This document shows, piece after piece, positions 11,062 through 22,960 of a DNA stretch of 64,000 nucleotides. Source of the DNA: Hyaloperonospora brassicae (taxonomy: Eukaryota; Oomycota; Peronosporomycetes; Peronosporales; Peronosporaceae); the NCBI GenBank assembly GCA_947650285.1, contig CANTFL010000183.1, positions 124,001 through 188,000 of the forward strand, read 5' to 3'. The stretch's first letter is position 1, and each line of letters begins with the position of its first letter. The position numbers and the translations under genes were made by a program. The notes under the pieces were generated by a model. The model ran no database searches and was not told the origin of the DNA. It saw nothing but the letters and a program-made list of their open reading frames with translations.

Positions 11062-13771
11062 CTACGTGATCAATGGTGAACCCGTCGATATCACGTGAAA
11101 GTCCGCCTTTGCAACCCGTTCCTCGAGAATTCTAGTTCCTTCAATCAAGCGCCGCCGAAAGATAAGCTGTTTAAGCTTCTTTAGATGTGGCCGCCATCGT
11201 CGACGACCGGCCCACAGGTGAACAACCCGCGTGAGCATCGGATGCGCACCAAAGTGGACAGGAGTCCCACTGAATAAGGACGCGGCGATATCGCAAACCG
11301 TTATCGTCGAGACGAGTTGCAATCCACATTCCATACCCGTATCAAAATGCAGGAGAGATGTATCTGCACTCGTAAAAAGCCAGTCATGGAATTGGTGCAC
11401 CTTCGTTGAGTACGAAATTAGGGACCCAGGTTCCAGCGCCCGATAGACCTGAACAAGAAATTGGAAAGAAGTGCGAGGCAGAAGGACCCGAAATGCCGTC
11501 TCTTCGCCATTGACTGGGTCTCCATGTCACGCGTGGGAGAGAACAAGACAATGCCAGTCTGCATGGTCTTCGAAGACATTGCCTCGCCAAGGTAAGTCAA
11601 ACCCAGGGCAAAAGCGACTCTGTTCAATTTGTAAGCCGTACCCCGTCGATCTCGCAGCCACGACGTATCCTTCAGCGTGGCGTGGACAAGCCATCGGTGA
11701 TCAAATCGCCCCAAAGCCTCTACTTCAGCACGCATCCCGGCGCGCAGACTATCATCAAGCACCCGCCAAACATCAACGGTGACACAACCGTCGTCATTTT
11801 AGGCTACCGCAGCTTTCAATGTGAAACAGACGGCACATTTGCAGACTTCCATGTCCACGCCTTGGCGAGCGTGCCGAGCCGCAGAAATTCCAACAATTTC
11901 GGACCCGGTTTGCTAGAGAGTCGCTCGATATCGAGGATGCTTGTCTTCAGTACAACAAGGCGTGATGTAAGCCGTACCTGACCCGCTCGATCCCCACAAG
12001 TAATCACCAAGGAGTAAGTCCCTCGAAGAAAGATTAGCTGCCCAATGTTCAATTGCTGTAGCTGCCATAGTCATCTGTTCCGTCCGAATACAAGGCACCA
12101 CTAGACCCGCTCAGGGATTGGTAAATAATCGATCTCAGGAGGGACCCACGGTCGGGACCGCTTTCCATCTCGGACGCTCTAGACAAAGTAAATAACCAAA
12201 GCTGTGCAGCCTGGTAATCACGGCGGAAGGAGGCCAACAGTGCCGTGCTAAAAACATTTTTTGGGGATAGCAATAGCACTGGCAAGCTGAGCCCGTTGTT
12301 CCACCGTGTACGTCTTCTCTCGTGCTATTACATGTCGGCTTCAGAGAGATCGGATTCACTTATTACAGTTTTCGGCTACCGCAACCTGTTGTCCTACCAG
12401 AACACCAAGATACCGGAAAGCTTCTCCGGGGGCCAGAAGAGTGATACCACATGTGCTTACAGGTTGCGCTGATCCGCGCGGGTCCATCTCGAGGACCATT
12501 GATTTAGCCCAATTGTTCAAAGACCCGACACGCGAGCGAAGTCATCGAGAATAGCGATAACAGGCATAATTGCAGACCGATCGCGAATGTATACAGCAGT
12601 ATCATCGGCATGTCCCAACACTTTGAGCTCAGTTGTCCGCCCGACAGATGTGTAGGTACATCTCGAATGTCCTCCCGCGCTTGAAGCACCCGATAGACAC
12701 TATCGAGGACAAGAATAAAGAGAAATGACGCAAGGGGACACCCTTGACGGATTCCACAAGAAACGGTACCTCGACTCGAGCGATCACCATTGACGAGAAA
12801 ACGGCACGTGGTGTCGCGGTGTAACGCTGCCACGAAGGATACGAAGTGGGTGACAACCCAAGCCACGTCAGCGTCGAAAGTAAATATGGACGTTGCAATG
12901 TGTCGTACGCTTTTGCAAAATCGAGAAGCAAAACAATTGCTCCATGTAGATCGCTGTCCAAGTTTGCCGCTTTGCGTACCGCCGCGAAAATTTCAAGAGC
13001 CGTATGGGTCGATCGCTTCGGAACAAAACCAACTTGAGCCGGCAGAACGAGTTGTGACAGCAATGGCCGCACCCGAAACGAAAGAATCTTGGTAAATAAC
13101 TTGTAGTAACTGTTGAGGAGAGCGATCGGGCGATGATCAAGCGGCAAGGCAGAGGCCGGAGATTACTTTAAGCACTGAATATTTGCTTAACCAAACGACG
13201 CAGGAAACACGCTGCACGTAAGCCATCTGGTGTAAAATGTCGCGAGAACGGGACCGAGCGTATTTGCGTAATCGCGGTAAAATGTGTTGTTAATTTCATC
13301 CGGTCCAGCGGCTTTACCTCGTTTAAGTCTCTTCAAAGCCGCACTCACATCGTCGGGAGAAATGTCGGATGTCACAGTAGAGTCATCAACCCGGTCCGGA
13401 GGGGTGGCCCGGGAAAGGAACGCGGCGGTTTTGTCGGGACATGCAAAAGAATGATTCATAATACGCGCCCAGCCGTCGGCCATTTTGTCAGCCAAGTCCT
13501 GGGACCGATTCGGCCCGGATAACGCTTTTCCTCCCAGAGACACGATGGTGTTGTCCTGAAACTTAGTCAAAACCCGGGCGTAAAAACGGCGGGAAATCTC
13601 TCCAGGCGTATACGTGTGCTGTACGAGAAGGCGTTCTTTCTTGCTATGTTGCCATAAACGGCGACACTCTGCAACTTTACGCCTAATTTCCACTAAAGTA
13701 ACGGGGGTGCTAGGCTGGTCGCATCCTTCATGATCGCCCGAAGGGGAGGTATCAGGGGTACGCGCCACCAA
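11062..13771 (-). pseudogene. LINE-B reverse transcriptase (frameshifted)
   Basis: The N-terminal linker and fingers occupy 13771-13187 and include RLKRGKAAGPDEIN, the K-A-x-G-P-D-x-I block of LINE RTs. A frameshift near 13170 leads to the palm at 13147-12629: HRPIALLNSYYKLFTKIL, VGFVPKRST and the motif A aspartate in LLLDFAKAYDTL. The next frame gives CGIRQGCPLASFLF (motif B). Motif C is HADDTAVYI near 12610, with both Asp intact. The thumb and connection regions (12500-11060) are scattered over frames. The core catalytic residues are present, but the reading frame is broken in at least three places. Confidence 0.85.
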
Positions 13772-13879
13772 GAGAGCGGTATTCAGTCAGACATTGAGAC
13801 TATGCAGTCGTTGCCAATAGATTTTTGTCAGGCCTTGACGCGCGGTATTGGTAGTCGCCAAAAGAACTTTACGAAGCCT

Positions 13880-15190
13880 TATCTTCCAGTCGTCCCACCC
13901 TTCGGCCAAGCTCCGGGCTGTGGTATAGTCTGACGTCGGAACAGAAATAATCGCGTCAGCTCAAAGCTGGGCCAGAGTAATAACCGCAATGATGGCTTTG
14001 TGCGCGGCCGCATGTGAACATCCTGGAATAGGATACACGCGCCTCGGCTTTCGGACACGGACCACATGACGGGGCACGCCGATCCTGATGCTGGTGCCAT
14101 TGTGGTCGGCAGCAGGACCCGGTACCGACATAGCAACGTCTCGAATCCAATCAGCATGCCGCGAGATCACATACCACCTATCGAGTCGTGAACTCGCCGA
14201 ACCACCGCCCGGCTGAGTGTAGAAATAGGTGTGAACCGCCGCGTGAAACGCCGGTACATCTCTCTCTTCTTCGGCGATCTCCATGTCACCATCAAGAACA
14301 TCACTGAGCTGCGCTCGACCGAGAAGCCATCGCAACGCCAAGGAATCATGTCTCCGGGTGGAGACATAAAGGAACGGTCTAGTCGCGGCTCTAAAGTACA
14401 GTTGAAGTCCCCACCAACAAACATGGGTCTGTCGTATGCCTGTAGAAGAAGTAGAAGGCTCTCGAACATCACCTCCCGCTCAATATTGACTCTTGGTGCA
14501 TACACGTTGACAACAAGAACTGTTTCTCCCAGGATCGTGAGCTAAACAGCCTTCCAGTGAGGCGTCCAATGCGCCTCAGACCACGGGACCATTTCCGTGA
14601 CCGATATGTAGGGGTATAATAACATCGCCACTCCCCCTCTAGAGTGCTCAGACTCTGTTCACAACGAGCGTCCCCGCTTGTGTACAAAGCCCCGGGAGGA
14701 GTTGTAAAGCTTTTCTATAGTCACGTACTCACCAACAGTGACGCGCGTTTCCTGTAGAAGAATTAAATCGATGGTACCCCTAGATTCGCTCTGTCAGAAG
14801 TAACCAAACCAAGATGAGCAGTGTTCCGTATGCTTGGGAAATCCCGCGACATTCTGCGAATGGAGACCGACGCTGTTGTTGCGGAGATGACGGGACTCCT
14901 TCAACAGAAGTCTACGACGAAGTCGGGGCGTGCACAGAGGCGGCGCACCCCCTAGCTCATTCGAGACGCCCTCAGAATTGCGGTTCCAGCAGCTGACCAT
15001 CACGAGAGATAAGGTCAAGCGCCGGTTGCAAGTTTGCAGGTTTGCAGAGAATGCCGAAGAACACCGCGCGCATTTCAATGGAGAGGTGGTATAGCACAGC
15101 CTTCGTTTGTGGCATTACCACGTCCGTCTCAATCTCTATGGGAGAAAGCTTTGGTAGCAAAACGCACATCACATTGAGGACTCCCCAATG
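13880..15190 (-). pseudogene. LINE-B APE-type endonuclease (frameshifted)
   Basis: Reading on the minus strand, VVNVYAPRVN and FVGGDFNCTLEPRLDRS (about 14500-14380) carry the conserved Y-A-P and G-D-F-N blocks. SSRLDRWYVI (about 14190) and the terminal D-H pair in AADHNGTSIRI (about 14105) match the S-R-I-D and S-D-H blocks. These belong to the exonuclease III/APE-like nicking domain of LINEs. The N-terminal third (15190-14600) is broken over frames. Endonuclease residues are better preserved here than in LINE-A. Confidence 0.75.
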
Positions 15191-15192
15191 AT

Positions 15193-18100
15193 TTAAGTCA
15201 CCAAGCGGTTCGACGACAGTCGCACACAGCAAATCAGGCTGTAGTTTGCTAAATCGTCGCCACCGTTCGATATTGTGCGTCGTTCTCCATCTAATTTGAC
15301 CTGTTTGCCCATCCGCCGTGGCGGCCCAACCCGTGCACAGATTGCGGAATTTCGCATCGGCGTGAGTGGTGTGAAGCCGTATCCAGGCAGTTGAGATTCA
15401 CTTTTGACGGCATGTCCAAAGGGACGCATGGTGTCACCCGGCATCGAGGTGAGATAATCAATTGGATACGGTAGACCAGAGAAGAATATCGCCAATTCCA
15501 AGGCACACGTGGTTACCCACGCCACTTGTCCCTTTGGTACGACTGGCACGATAGCCGGAAGTTTTGCAACAGCTTTGTGCCGGATGACCCATTTGCGAAC
15601 CGCAACCGTGTACGCTGAATTTTTTTTCATACTCTTCGGCTCAGCGGCGGCCGCCACCGCAGCAGATGCAGTGTCTGGAACTTTGCGCATTCGGGTTGCA
15701 CGTAAAGTCAGGTCGTGAGTATCGGGAGCGCGAACGTGTGCCATCGGGGACCGGACCGCTACCACCGAACATAGATCGCCCATGCCAGCTACCGGACGTG
15801 TCGGCGAGTCAGAAGCACCCGTTTCGGGGTCGTCGAGTACTCCAGACGAGGCCTTGAGCTCTTCCTCGATCGCCTTGGCTAGGTCCGCTGGAATAGGTAC
15901 ACGAGAGGCACAGGGAGGCGGAGTTACAGCCCCGTCATCCAGATCATGTAGGCACATGGTGGCACCAAACGCAAATGTGCTCTCCGCCATCAAACCATCG
16001 AGGCCCTGTGAATGTTTCCCGTCCGACTCCATGGGAGACTTCGGTGAAAGGTACAACAGTCCCAGTGAATGAGGATGCGCCGAGAACGGCACTGTGCGAG
16101 GTGGTGGTTCTGAAGGCCCACCTGTGATACCCCTGTTTGCGGCGAATGTAAGAGGCCAGCAAACGCTGGATCATGGACCGACTCCTCTCTCTGCATCTTT
16201 CCATTAGTGCAGCAGGCAACTCGTGGTGTGGTACAATCTCTCGCGGAACCTAAACTTCGTTCACGAGCTTCTTTTTCAGTGTAATCTTTTCCTACCGGAG
16301 GGTCAGACTTTTAAGTGTTTTCGCTGCGTTCTTTGCATCCATGTTCGCTGTGCTCGCCACCGCGCCCGCGGAACGGTATCTGTACTTCAATCGCCGCCAT
16401 TCTCCACTTTCGTCGTCGAGTGAGGCAGGGTCTTCATAACCCTGGGTGGCATTAGCAATAATTGCTTCGAGTGCCTAAGCATGAGCCTCGAAGTAGCAGT
16501 ACTTTTTGGTGTCAGCCTCGCGCTGATTCTCTGCGGCTGCGCAAGTAATTTCATTGGCCTCTTTCCATGCGGTCGCTACGTGTAATCAAGCCGACTCAAG
16601 CACCGTCTCCTTTAATGCCTTTGGAAGAAGAGACGAGCCGTCCCCCGGTGTAGGAGCTGAAACTGCGGCAGAAACCACATGATCTCCACGCCGTAATTGA
16701 TCCAGTTCCCGAATCGCCCACGTGCGCTAATTGATCGCCTTGATGGAGGCAGAGGGAGCTGGCGCAGATTGGACAATTTTCGAATCGTCCTTGGGAGGAC
16801 CCATGGCCTTAGCCAGCTTAGGTGGGGTCTTGTTAGCTGAGACCGTGGTCGCAGAAATTTTGTGTGAAGTATTCGTCGACTTCGGGAGAGGCGACTTTCG
16901 TGAATCGTTAATCGTGGTGGACTGCGAATGCATGGTTGGTGATACTGGAGGTCCCGCCGCTGGACTGGACGGCGCCACCGGGGGATGCACATCCCGCTTT
17001 TTCTTGTTCGCTCCAGGGTCAAACCCCTCGGTTGTCAACATGCCATTGACGCGAGTAGCGCCGCCACGAAGGGCCTAGCCTACCTCTACCGGAGACGCGG
17101 TGGTCTCGACCGAGTGAGCAGCACGAGGAGGTGCCTGCGACACCTTACACGACAGGGGAGCCTTGTCGCCATCCGCTTTCAACCTCGCTGCGCTCGCCAC
17201 CAAAGATTTCGCCAGTTCCGATACATGCTGTATGCGACCGACAACGTCCAAGTGGTTAAAAGTCAACCCACTGACGTGAGGTAGAGCAATTGGCACACCG
17301 ATGAACTCGCGGTGATACTGAACGTGAAAAGCGCCTTTGCGTTCGCCGCACTTGGAACTCGAGTGATAAGGCGAGCAGCAGGTGAAACGGGTAACGCGTT
17401 AAGAGTACCAAAAATGGTGGAGGGAGATCTCCGTGTTGAAGGTCGCTATTTGCGTAACCATCTTGAGTTGTTCGGGGCACGACACCGCGTCGAAAGTCGC
17501 CACGAAAAAACTCGAAACATACACCTCCGAGCCGTGTGGGCATCCACGAGCCACAGATGTCACCGCACAGGAAACACTGTGCTCCAAAATAGCTTGAACC
17601 AAGCTGGCCGCCACTCCATTGACTAGGACCCGGACTTGATAGTGCAAGTGGTGTCTGCTAAGCGAAGTAGCAGGTAGCAATGGAGTAGTAATGTCGTCGC
17701 GCTCCAGTATAGCTGGACACAACATCTGAAGACGCTTACCGCGAAACATAATTGTCTTGGCATGCCAGCTTGCAGCAGCTGCTTGATCCGGCATAATAAA
17801 AGTCAGGCGCCTCGTGTCGGCGTCGTAACTAGTTTGCTTGGCACCCTTGACTAGTTCCCGACTCATGACATCGGGCTCCGTCTCCCCCTCGCGTCGGTCC
17901 AAGAGTTGTAGAAGCAACGTCTTCTCCGCGATGTAGTGAGGCATACGCACATAAGGAGGAACAATCGAAATAATCTTGCCTTCGAGGTACGCTTCGAAAA
18001 ATTCAAGTATCACTGCCCTTGTAGCCCGCGGGTGCGTGCAAACTAGAAATCCAGGCGGAGAAGGTAAAACGATGCCCTCCATCATCCATGCCACAAGAGC

Positions 18101-18693
18101 CTCTTCCTCAAGCGGAATCATTGGACGCAGATCATCGTCCGGCTTCGCAACCCACGCCCTGGTGGCCGCGCGGAGCAGGACCGCCCTGCGATCCTGGGGG
18201 CATCGGCCCCCGCAACACCACCGGCGGAGATTGGACGGGAAACATCGACTGCACCGGCTTAAAGAAAGTCGGCATGGTCAGGTCGGCGAATTTCGCCCGA
18301 TTCCGGTCGGCGATTTTTGTCCGAGTCCGATCGGCGACAGACGACAAAATTTGGTCGGCAACAGTCGTCAAAATTTGGTCGGCGAATGTCACCGACCCCA
18401 CTGACTGCATCAGCGTACGCGTGTCGCCGACCTGTCGTCGTAAGTACGACATCCGGGTCGCACGTACCATGCCCTTCCCCAACAACTCCGGAACGCATAT
18501 GCGGACCGTCACCTCCCCCGTATCTCATCCCTCGCTCCTCGGGGATATCGGGTAGATGAGCACCCCCCCCGGGCGCGCTGTGCATCCCCGTAAGAGTTAA
18601 TGCAGCGCTGTGCATCTCTCTGCCGTCGGCAGGTCGCATTAGTGTTGGCACACTTCCACGTGCCAGTGTTTGGGTCTGAGTACTAGGTCGCAA
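15193..18693 (-). pseudogene. LINE-B ORF1 (several frames)
   Basis: The presumptive start region (18693-18259) contains GRRHAYADAVSGVGD, a Y-A-D-A-V-S block common near the N-terminus of LINE ORF1 proteins. The middle (18121-17399, 240 aa) has RRLTFIMPDQAAAASWHAKT, resembling the RRM-like block of LINE-A ORF1. Low-complexity Pro/Ser/Lys sequence follows (17041-16612). The C-terminal piece (16092-15193, 299 aa) has Ala-rich AAVAAAAEPKS and basic stretches. ORF1 proteins of LINEs bind element RNA. No zinc knuckle was found. Frames change at least four times. Confidence 0.65.
18264..18383 (-). repeat. Five tandem 24-bp units in LINE-B ORF1
   Basis: On the minus strand one frame reads five successive eight-residue units each beginning Ala-Asp (ADQILTTV, ADQILSSV, ADRTRTKI, ADRNRAKF, ADLTMPTF). 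The DNA units diverge from one to the next. The frame giving these units is not the one with the Y-A-D-A-V-S block, so the repeat may be read differently in the real ORF1. Confidence 0.75.
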
Positions 18694-18703
18694 ATCTGGG
18701 AGT

Positions 18704-18715
18704 AAAATGGAGCTG
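18704..18715. repeat. Target-site duplication, right end of LINE-B
   Basis: Exact copy of 9676-9687 (AAATGGAGCTGT). From 18716 the LINE-A OTU-like frame continues. Confidence 0.85.
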
Positions 18716-20100
18716 TTATATGTACCGGCCGAGCACCATCACGAGGGGAAACAGACCTACGAGACTGGACAACAAGTTCCGATGGCAGTTGACGAATGTG
18801 TTAAAGCAATTCACCTGGCTAAAGCGCAAGATAAGCAGAAGCCATTAATTCTCAGATACTAGCGTGAGCACTATTCTGCCTACGTGCATACCTTATCGCC
18901 ATTTATACGTGAAGAAGCTGAGCCCTAGAGCCAGACCAAACGACCCGTTCCAGGATTTCCTATCGAGCCCATTGAGCTCTATGGTGACATGCAGCTACAA
19001 CTGTCGGTGCAGGGGAGGCCTACAGAATGTGGCACGCAGCAACAGGCTCAACTGTCTAATAAAGATCACGTTTTCAGATCACCGCTGGACGATCGTGTCA
19101 AACGCAACCGGGCAAACACTCAGCTCGCACTAATTTCCTCCAACTGGACAGAACACGAACATTCGTTAGCTCAACAATGAGCGCACTCAGCGAATACAGC
19201 GGAAGGAGAACAAATACGGCGAATCATGCGTACTCAGCTTGATCAGCATGCCATGATGGCGAGGCAATTATGCGAGATACAGCCCTGCCTACCTTGAACA
19301 CCGACGTAATCGGCACGAAGGACTCTTAGCCGCATCTCTGGCAGTAGCACGGCGAAAATTGGCCAGATTCGGCGACAGCGGTTTTGCCCCTTGTGCACAG
19401 CAGCATCGATGTCTGGATCCATACAACAAAGCACGAAACGGCTAAGCTGCTTTCCATGCTGCGGCGCTTCCCGTACCTATAAGATCTACTCAGCTCCTTA
19501 AGCGCGCGAGTGTTAGAATCTTGGTTAGCGTCCTGGAGGAAGGACTGATTGCACGCGCGTTTGGTGACCTATCGCAACAGGACATCGGATAAAACAATGA
19601 AGAAGTGGCTGGCTGGATGGACGGGCGAGTTCTCACGTCCGGCCCTTCACAACTTACCTGCTCTGATCGACAACCAGGATGATTGGAAACGGCTACGAAA
19701 TTTCGCGTATGGAAACGATTCATTTTTAAATATGTGATGTGGGAAATAAAACTCGTTTTGCGCACCACATGATCTGCGCGAGTATTTACGGAAAGGAGAT
19801 CCGTGTGCTTATTGGTTTAGAAGACGATGTGGACAACGGGTTGCTCCTTCGACTAATCCGGCACTTAGGGATGCTAAAAACGGTCACCGGGTACCGGGCG
19901 GAGTTTGCTGATAGTACCCACGACGTGGAGTGGACGAAAATCGCCAACTTTTTTGCCGAGGCGTTCGAGCACGGACGGACGGAGATCACCCTTCATTACT
20001 TAGGGCACTTTACTGTTTCTAGCAGCAGCCCTACATAACGGGGGGAAAGGAGACCATTGAGATGCTTTTGGTTGTCACATACACATTAAAAAAGCGCGCC
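18716..20100 (+). pseudogene. LINE-A: end of OTU-like domain and linker
   Basis: The first bases continue the OTU-like domain (CYMYRPSTITRG). After a frameshift the reading is LILRY, a stop, then REHYSAYVH. The H-Y-S-A block, His codon 18869-18871, lies where OTU domains have their catalytic His. The linker that follows has DDRVKRN and TMKKWLAGWTGEFSRPAL (19549-19737), FAYGNDS, and a frame at 19739-20038. I do not recognise the linker. It separates the OTU-like part from the endonuclease and may hold the ORF1/ORF2 boundary. Confidence 0.55.
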
Positions 20101-20369
20101 AAGCACAGTGCGGTCGTCGGTACACGGATTCTCGGGTTTAAGCTAGATTAATTGAAACCCAGAATGCTTGGGGACTTACACCGGGGTCAAGACCGAGATG
20201 GCTCGAAGCATGGAGACAAACACCAGTGAAAAAACGTCCGCTGGCCTGAAATATCCAAGAAACGCACATCAGCAGTCATGGAGGAGCTGCTTACTTGACA
20301 GCAAAGTGGGCTAGTCTCTGGGCGCGGACAGAGTACCACCAAGGGAAGTCTTTAACTTACTGAAGTGTA

Positions 20370-20935
20370 CATACCAGCAGAACAGGTAATTTCGCTATTT
20401 TGCTCAATCCATCAGTGATAGAGGCGACAATTCCATGGCAAAAGAATTTGTGGACGAGACGAGTGATGGAAGTAGACCTCGGCGACTTTTACTTGGTCAA
20501 TTTGTACGCTCCAAATTGTCCCGCGGACCGCAAGAGATTTTTCACTAGATTGCAGCGGTGGCCGTGGCAGCAGCGAGAGAGTGTCATTGCTGGAGATTTT
20601 TATTGCGTACAGAGCCCACCGCTTGATCGTCTTGGAGGTACCAGATGAAGTCGACCAGAAAGTGCAGCGTTAAACACCCTATTACACAGTCTCACTTTGG
20701 AGGACGCGCTAATTCTATGTGCCGGTGTAATTGATGACGACGAGACATTGGCCCCAACGGATTTTTTCACATACTGGGGTCCGAACACAGCCAGTAGAAT
20801 TGACAGATTTTACGTACCGCAATCGAGGGCGGCAGCTGTTTAATGGGTCTCAGTGGATGAATCGAATGTCCAATCGTATCATCAGCGCGTGCGATTGCAT
20901 CTACACGACACACGAAACATCAGACGCTTAAGGCA
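20370..20935 (+). pseudogene. LINE-A APE-type endonuclease, catalytic residues lost
   Basis: The open stretch from 20400 reads PWQKNLWTRRVMEVDLGDF and LVNLYAPNCPADRKRFF, the usual middle of a LINE endonuclease. The G-D-F-N block is AGDFYCV here (Asn to Tyr). Later frames give ASRIDRFYVPQ (S-R-I-D intact) and SYHQRVRLHL, where S-D-H has become S-Y-H. Two catalytic positions are therefore changed, besides the frameshifts. The N-terminal block was not found and may be decayed in 20100-20370. Confidence 0.75.
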
Positions 20936-20940
20936 TTACA

Positions 20941-22960
20941 GCGTCCAGTGATTTACCCTTTAAAGACTGCACAGCCTGCGAGAATCATTAATGAGTTGCT
21001 GAATATTCTTACGGAAGTAGTTTTTAATCAAGACGTGACGGGGGAGACATGGGATCAGACAGCGCAGAGGTGCGTTCTATGTATCAAAAGCGTTCGGAAA
21101 CGTAGGAGGCGAAGAAGATAAGCGGTCGTTCGACAAATCCATGTGCAAAGTAGAGCAAACCTCTCGTCGCGACATGAGATGCTGGAAGTCCGAGTGGAAG
21201 AGGCTCGTGAAGAGCACTTAGTTCGACCGGGGAAACGGCTGGAGCGAACGAGGGAACTACTTCGTTGGAATTTTAAGCGGGTATCTGACAGTGAAAAAGA
21301 ACAAACAATTTCGACTATACGACACATTACTGACGCTGCCTTCAAGCGGAAAATGACGACAGCAGGTAAATTTGCTTCGGGATGGAAGCCAATATTCGGC
21401 GTTATTCATAATCTGTCGTCGACTGAGCATCTCGACACCGCATTTGACGATTTTTTCCGAATACCTCCATCCAGAAGCGTTTTTGAACGGAACAACGAGC
21501 AACTGATGGGCGCTATCACCATGGAGGAGGTCATCCAAGCAATTTTTAAGCTCAATCGACACAAAGCGGCTGGAGCGGATGGATTAACCAATGATTGTTC
21601 CAAAGACACTCAAGCTGTCATGGTCCCGGCACTCGCGTCGGTCGGAAATGAGCGATTAAAAGGTGGTGAGCCTTCCAAGTCATTTCTGGAAGGACTAATT
21701 ATCCCGCTGCGAAAGAAGGGAGACTTGGATGACGCGATGGACTATCGACCAATCGCTTTACTACAAACCGGCTACAAAATATTTACTAAAGTTATGGCTA
21801 CGAGGGTGCAACGAGTTTTAGGGACATTGGTCGGTACATCGCAACGAGGCTTTGTACATGGAAGACAGATTCTCAAGACTGTGATGATGATGATGGCTGT
21901 GTTAGACACTGCCAAAGAAGAGCCTGGTCTGGATAATTTACGCAGTCAAGTGATACTATTATTGGATTTTCGTAAAGCGTATGATACGGTAGCCCGTAAT
22001 TTACGTCTTGTGGCACTACAGTGATTCAGTTTCTCTCGCTCGTTTGTCACCATGGTCAAAAATTTACACGACGAAACACTGCTCAATTTGTGGTGAACGA
22101 AGAACTCTCAAGGCCTCAAGCGGTCCTGTCAGTCATTCGGCAAGGATGCCCCTGGCACCGTTGCTATTTCTTACAGCGGCAGAAATTCTATCGCTGGCTA
22201 TACAACAAGACTCTGACCTTATTGGTATCACCGTGCGCAGAGGGGGAGGATGAGACACAAGGTTTCGGCATTTGTGGACGATTCGATGGTCTTTTTGCAG
22301 GAAGCACAGCAGATTCCACGAGTGCTACGTAAAGTTGATAAATTTGGACGATTGTCTGGGTTGAAGGTGCAACCGGCCAAAAGTATATTGATTTTTCTGA
22401 ACTCGGCAGTCAACCGTTGATAGTTTTGTGGTGCTCAGGCATGGAGACACGACAAGGTACTTGGGCTATGCTGTAGGAACGGGGGAGCTTGTAGAGACAA
22501 ACTGGGCTGCGCGTATACGCAATGTCCAACGACGACTCGCAACAGCAACGAAGCTCGCTACCAGCGTGGACCATAGAGCATTGATTCTTAACGTCATTAT
22601 GTTGCCGGCAATATAATTTTTAGTGGCGGTTCTTGATCCCCCGCCGTGGGCAGAACAACAGCTTCGGATAATTTAAAAGCAATTTCTGTGGCGGCAATCC
22701 ACCAGTATAGAGGGCTCGCACCACAAGATTAATCCTGCGCTTTTACACACGCCAAAACAAGCGGGTGGGGTGGGGCTAGCGTCCAGTATAGTGGCATGCA
22801 GCACGCAAAGGGTCAAACAGGCCCTGTTATGGCTATCTCAACGAAAGAACGAGTATTTTCATGCTTGGCAGACATGGGCATTTCGCGGATCGACGTCAGC
22901 ATCTAAAGCCGTAGTGTCTCCGATTATAGAATAGAAACGTCAGCTCGCGCAAGTACGTCG
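20941..22960 (+). pseudogene. LINE-A reverse transcriptase (frameshifted)
   Basis: The longest open piece is 21143-22024 (293 aa). It carries [18 protein letters not shown] (K-A-x-G-x-D block), [37 protein letters not shown] and motif [15 protein letters not shown] frame change near 22020 leads to motif B-like sequence (SARMPLAPLLF). Motif C reads SAFVDDSMVFLQ near 22270 with both Asp intact, followed by GRLSGLKVQPAKS. A further open piece (22428-22616) has RYLGYAVGTGELV. The palm residues survive, but at least four frame breaks do not allow one protein. Confidence 0.85.

Larger units (their letters stand above)
9688..18703 (-). mobile_element. LINE-B: full-length non-LTR retrotransposon inserted in LINE-A
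   Basis: A minus-strand LINE of about 9.0 kb. Reading down from 18703: ORF1 (18693-15193), endonuclease (15190-13880), reverse transcriptase (13771-11060), C-terminal finger and RNase H (10935-9895), and a 3' UTR of about 200 bases with a strong stem-loop (9745-9765). It is flanked by a 12-bp target duplication. There is no poly(A) tail at the 3' end. Several frameshifts break ORF2 and ORF1, although catalytic motifs of the endonuclease and RT are still readable. It is the youngest layer of the nest by position. Confidence 0.85.

Noticed and set aside
16223..16423. Plus-strand frame with a Cys-rich CFRCVLCIHVRC stretch
   Set aside because: It is antisense to LINE-B ORF1 and has no knuckle spacing that fits a family.
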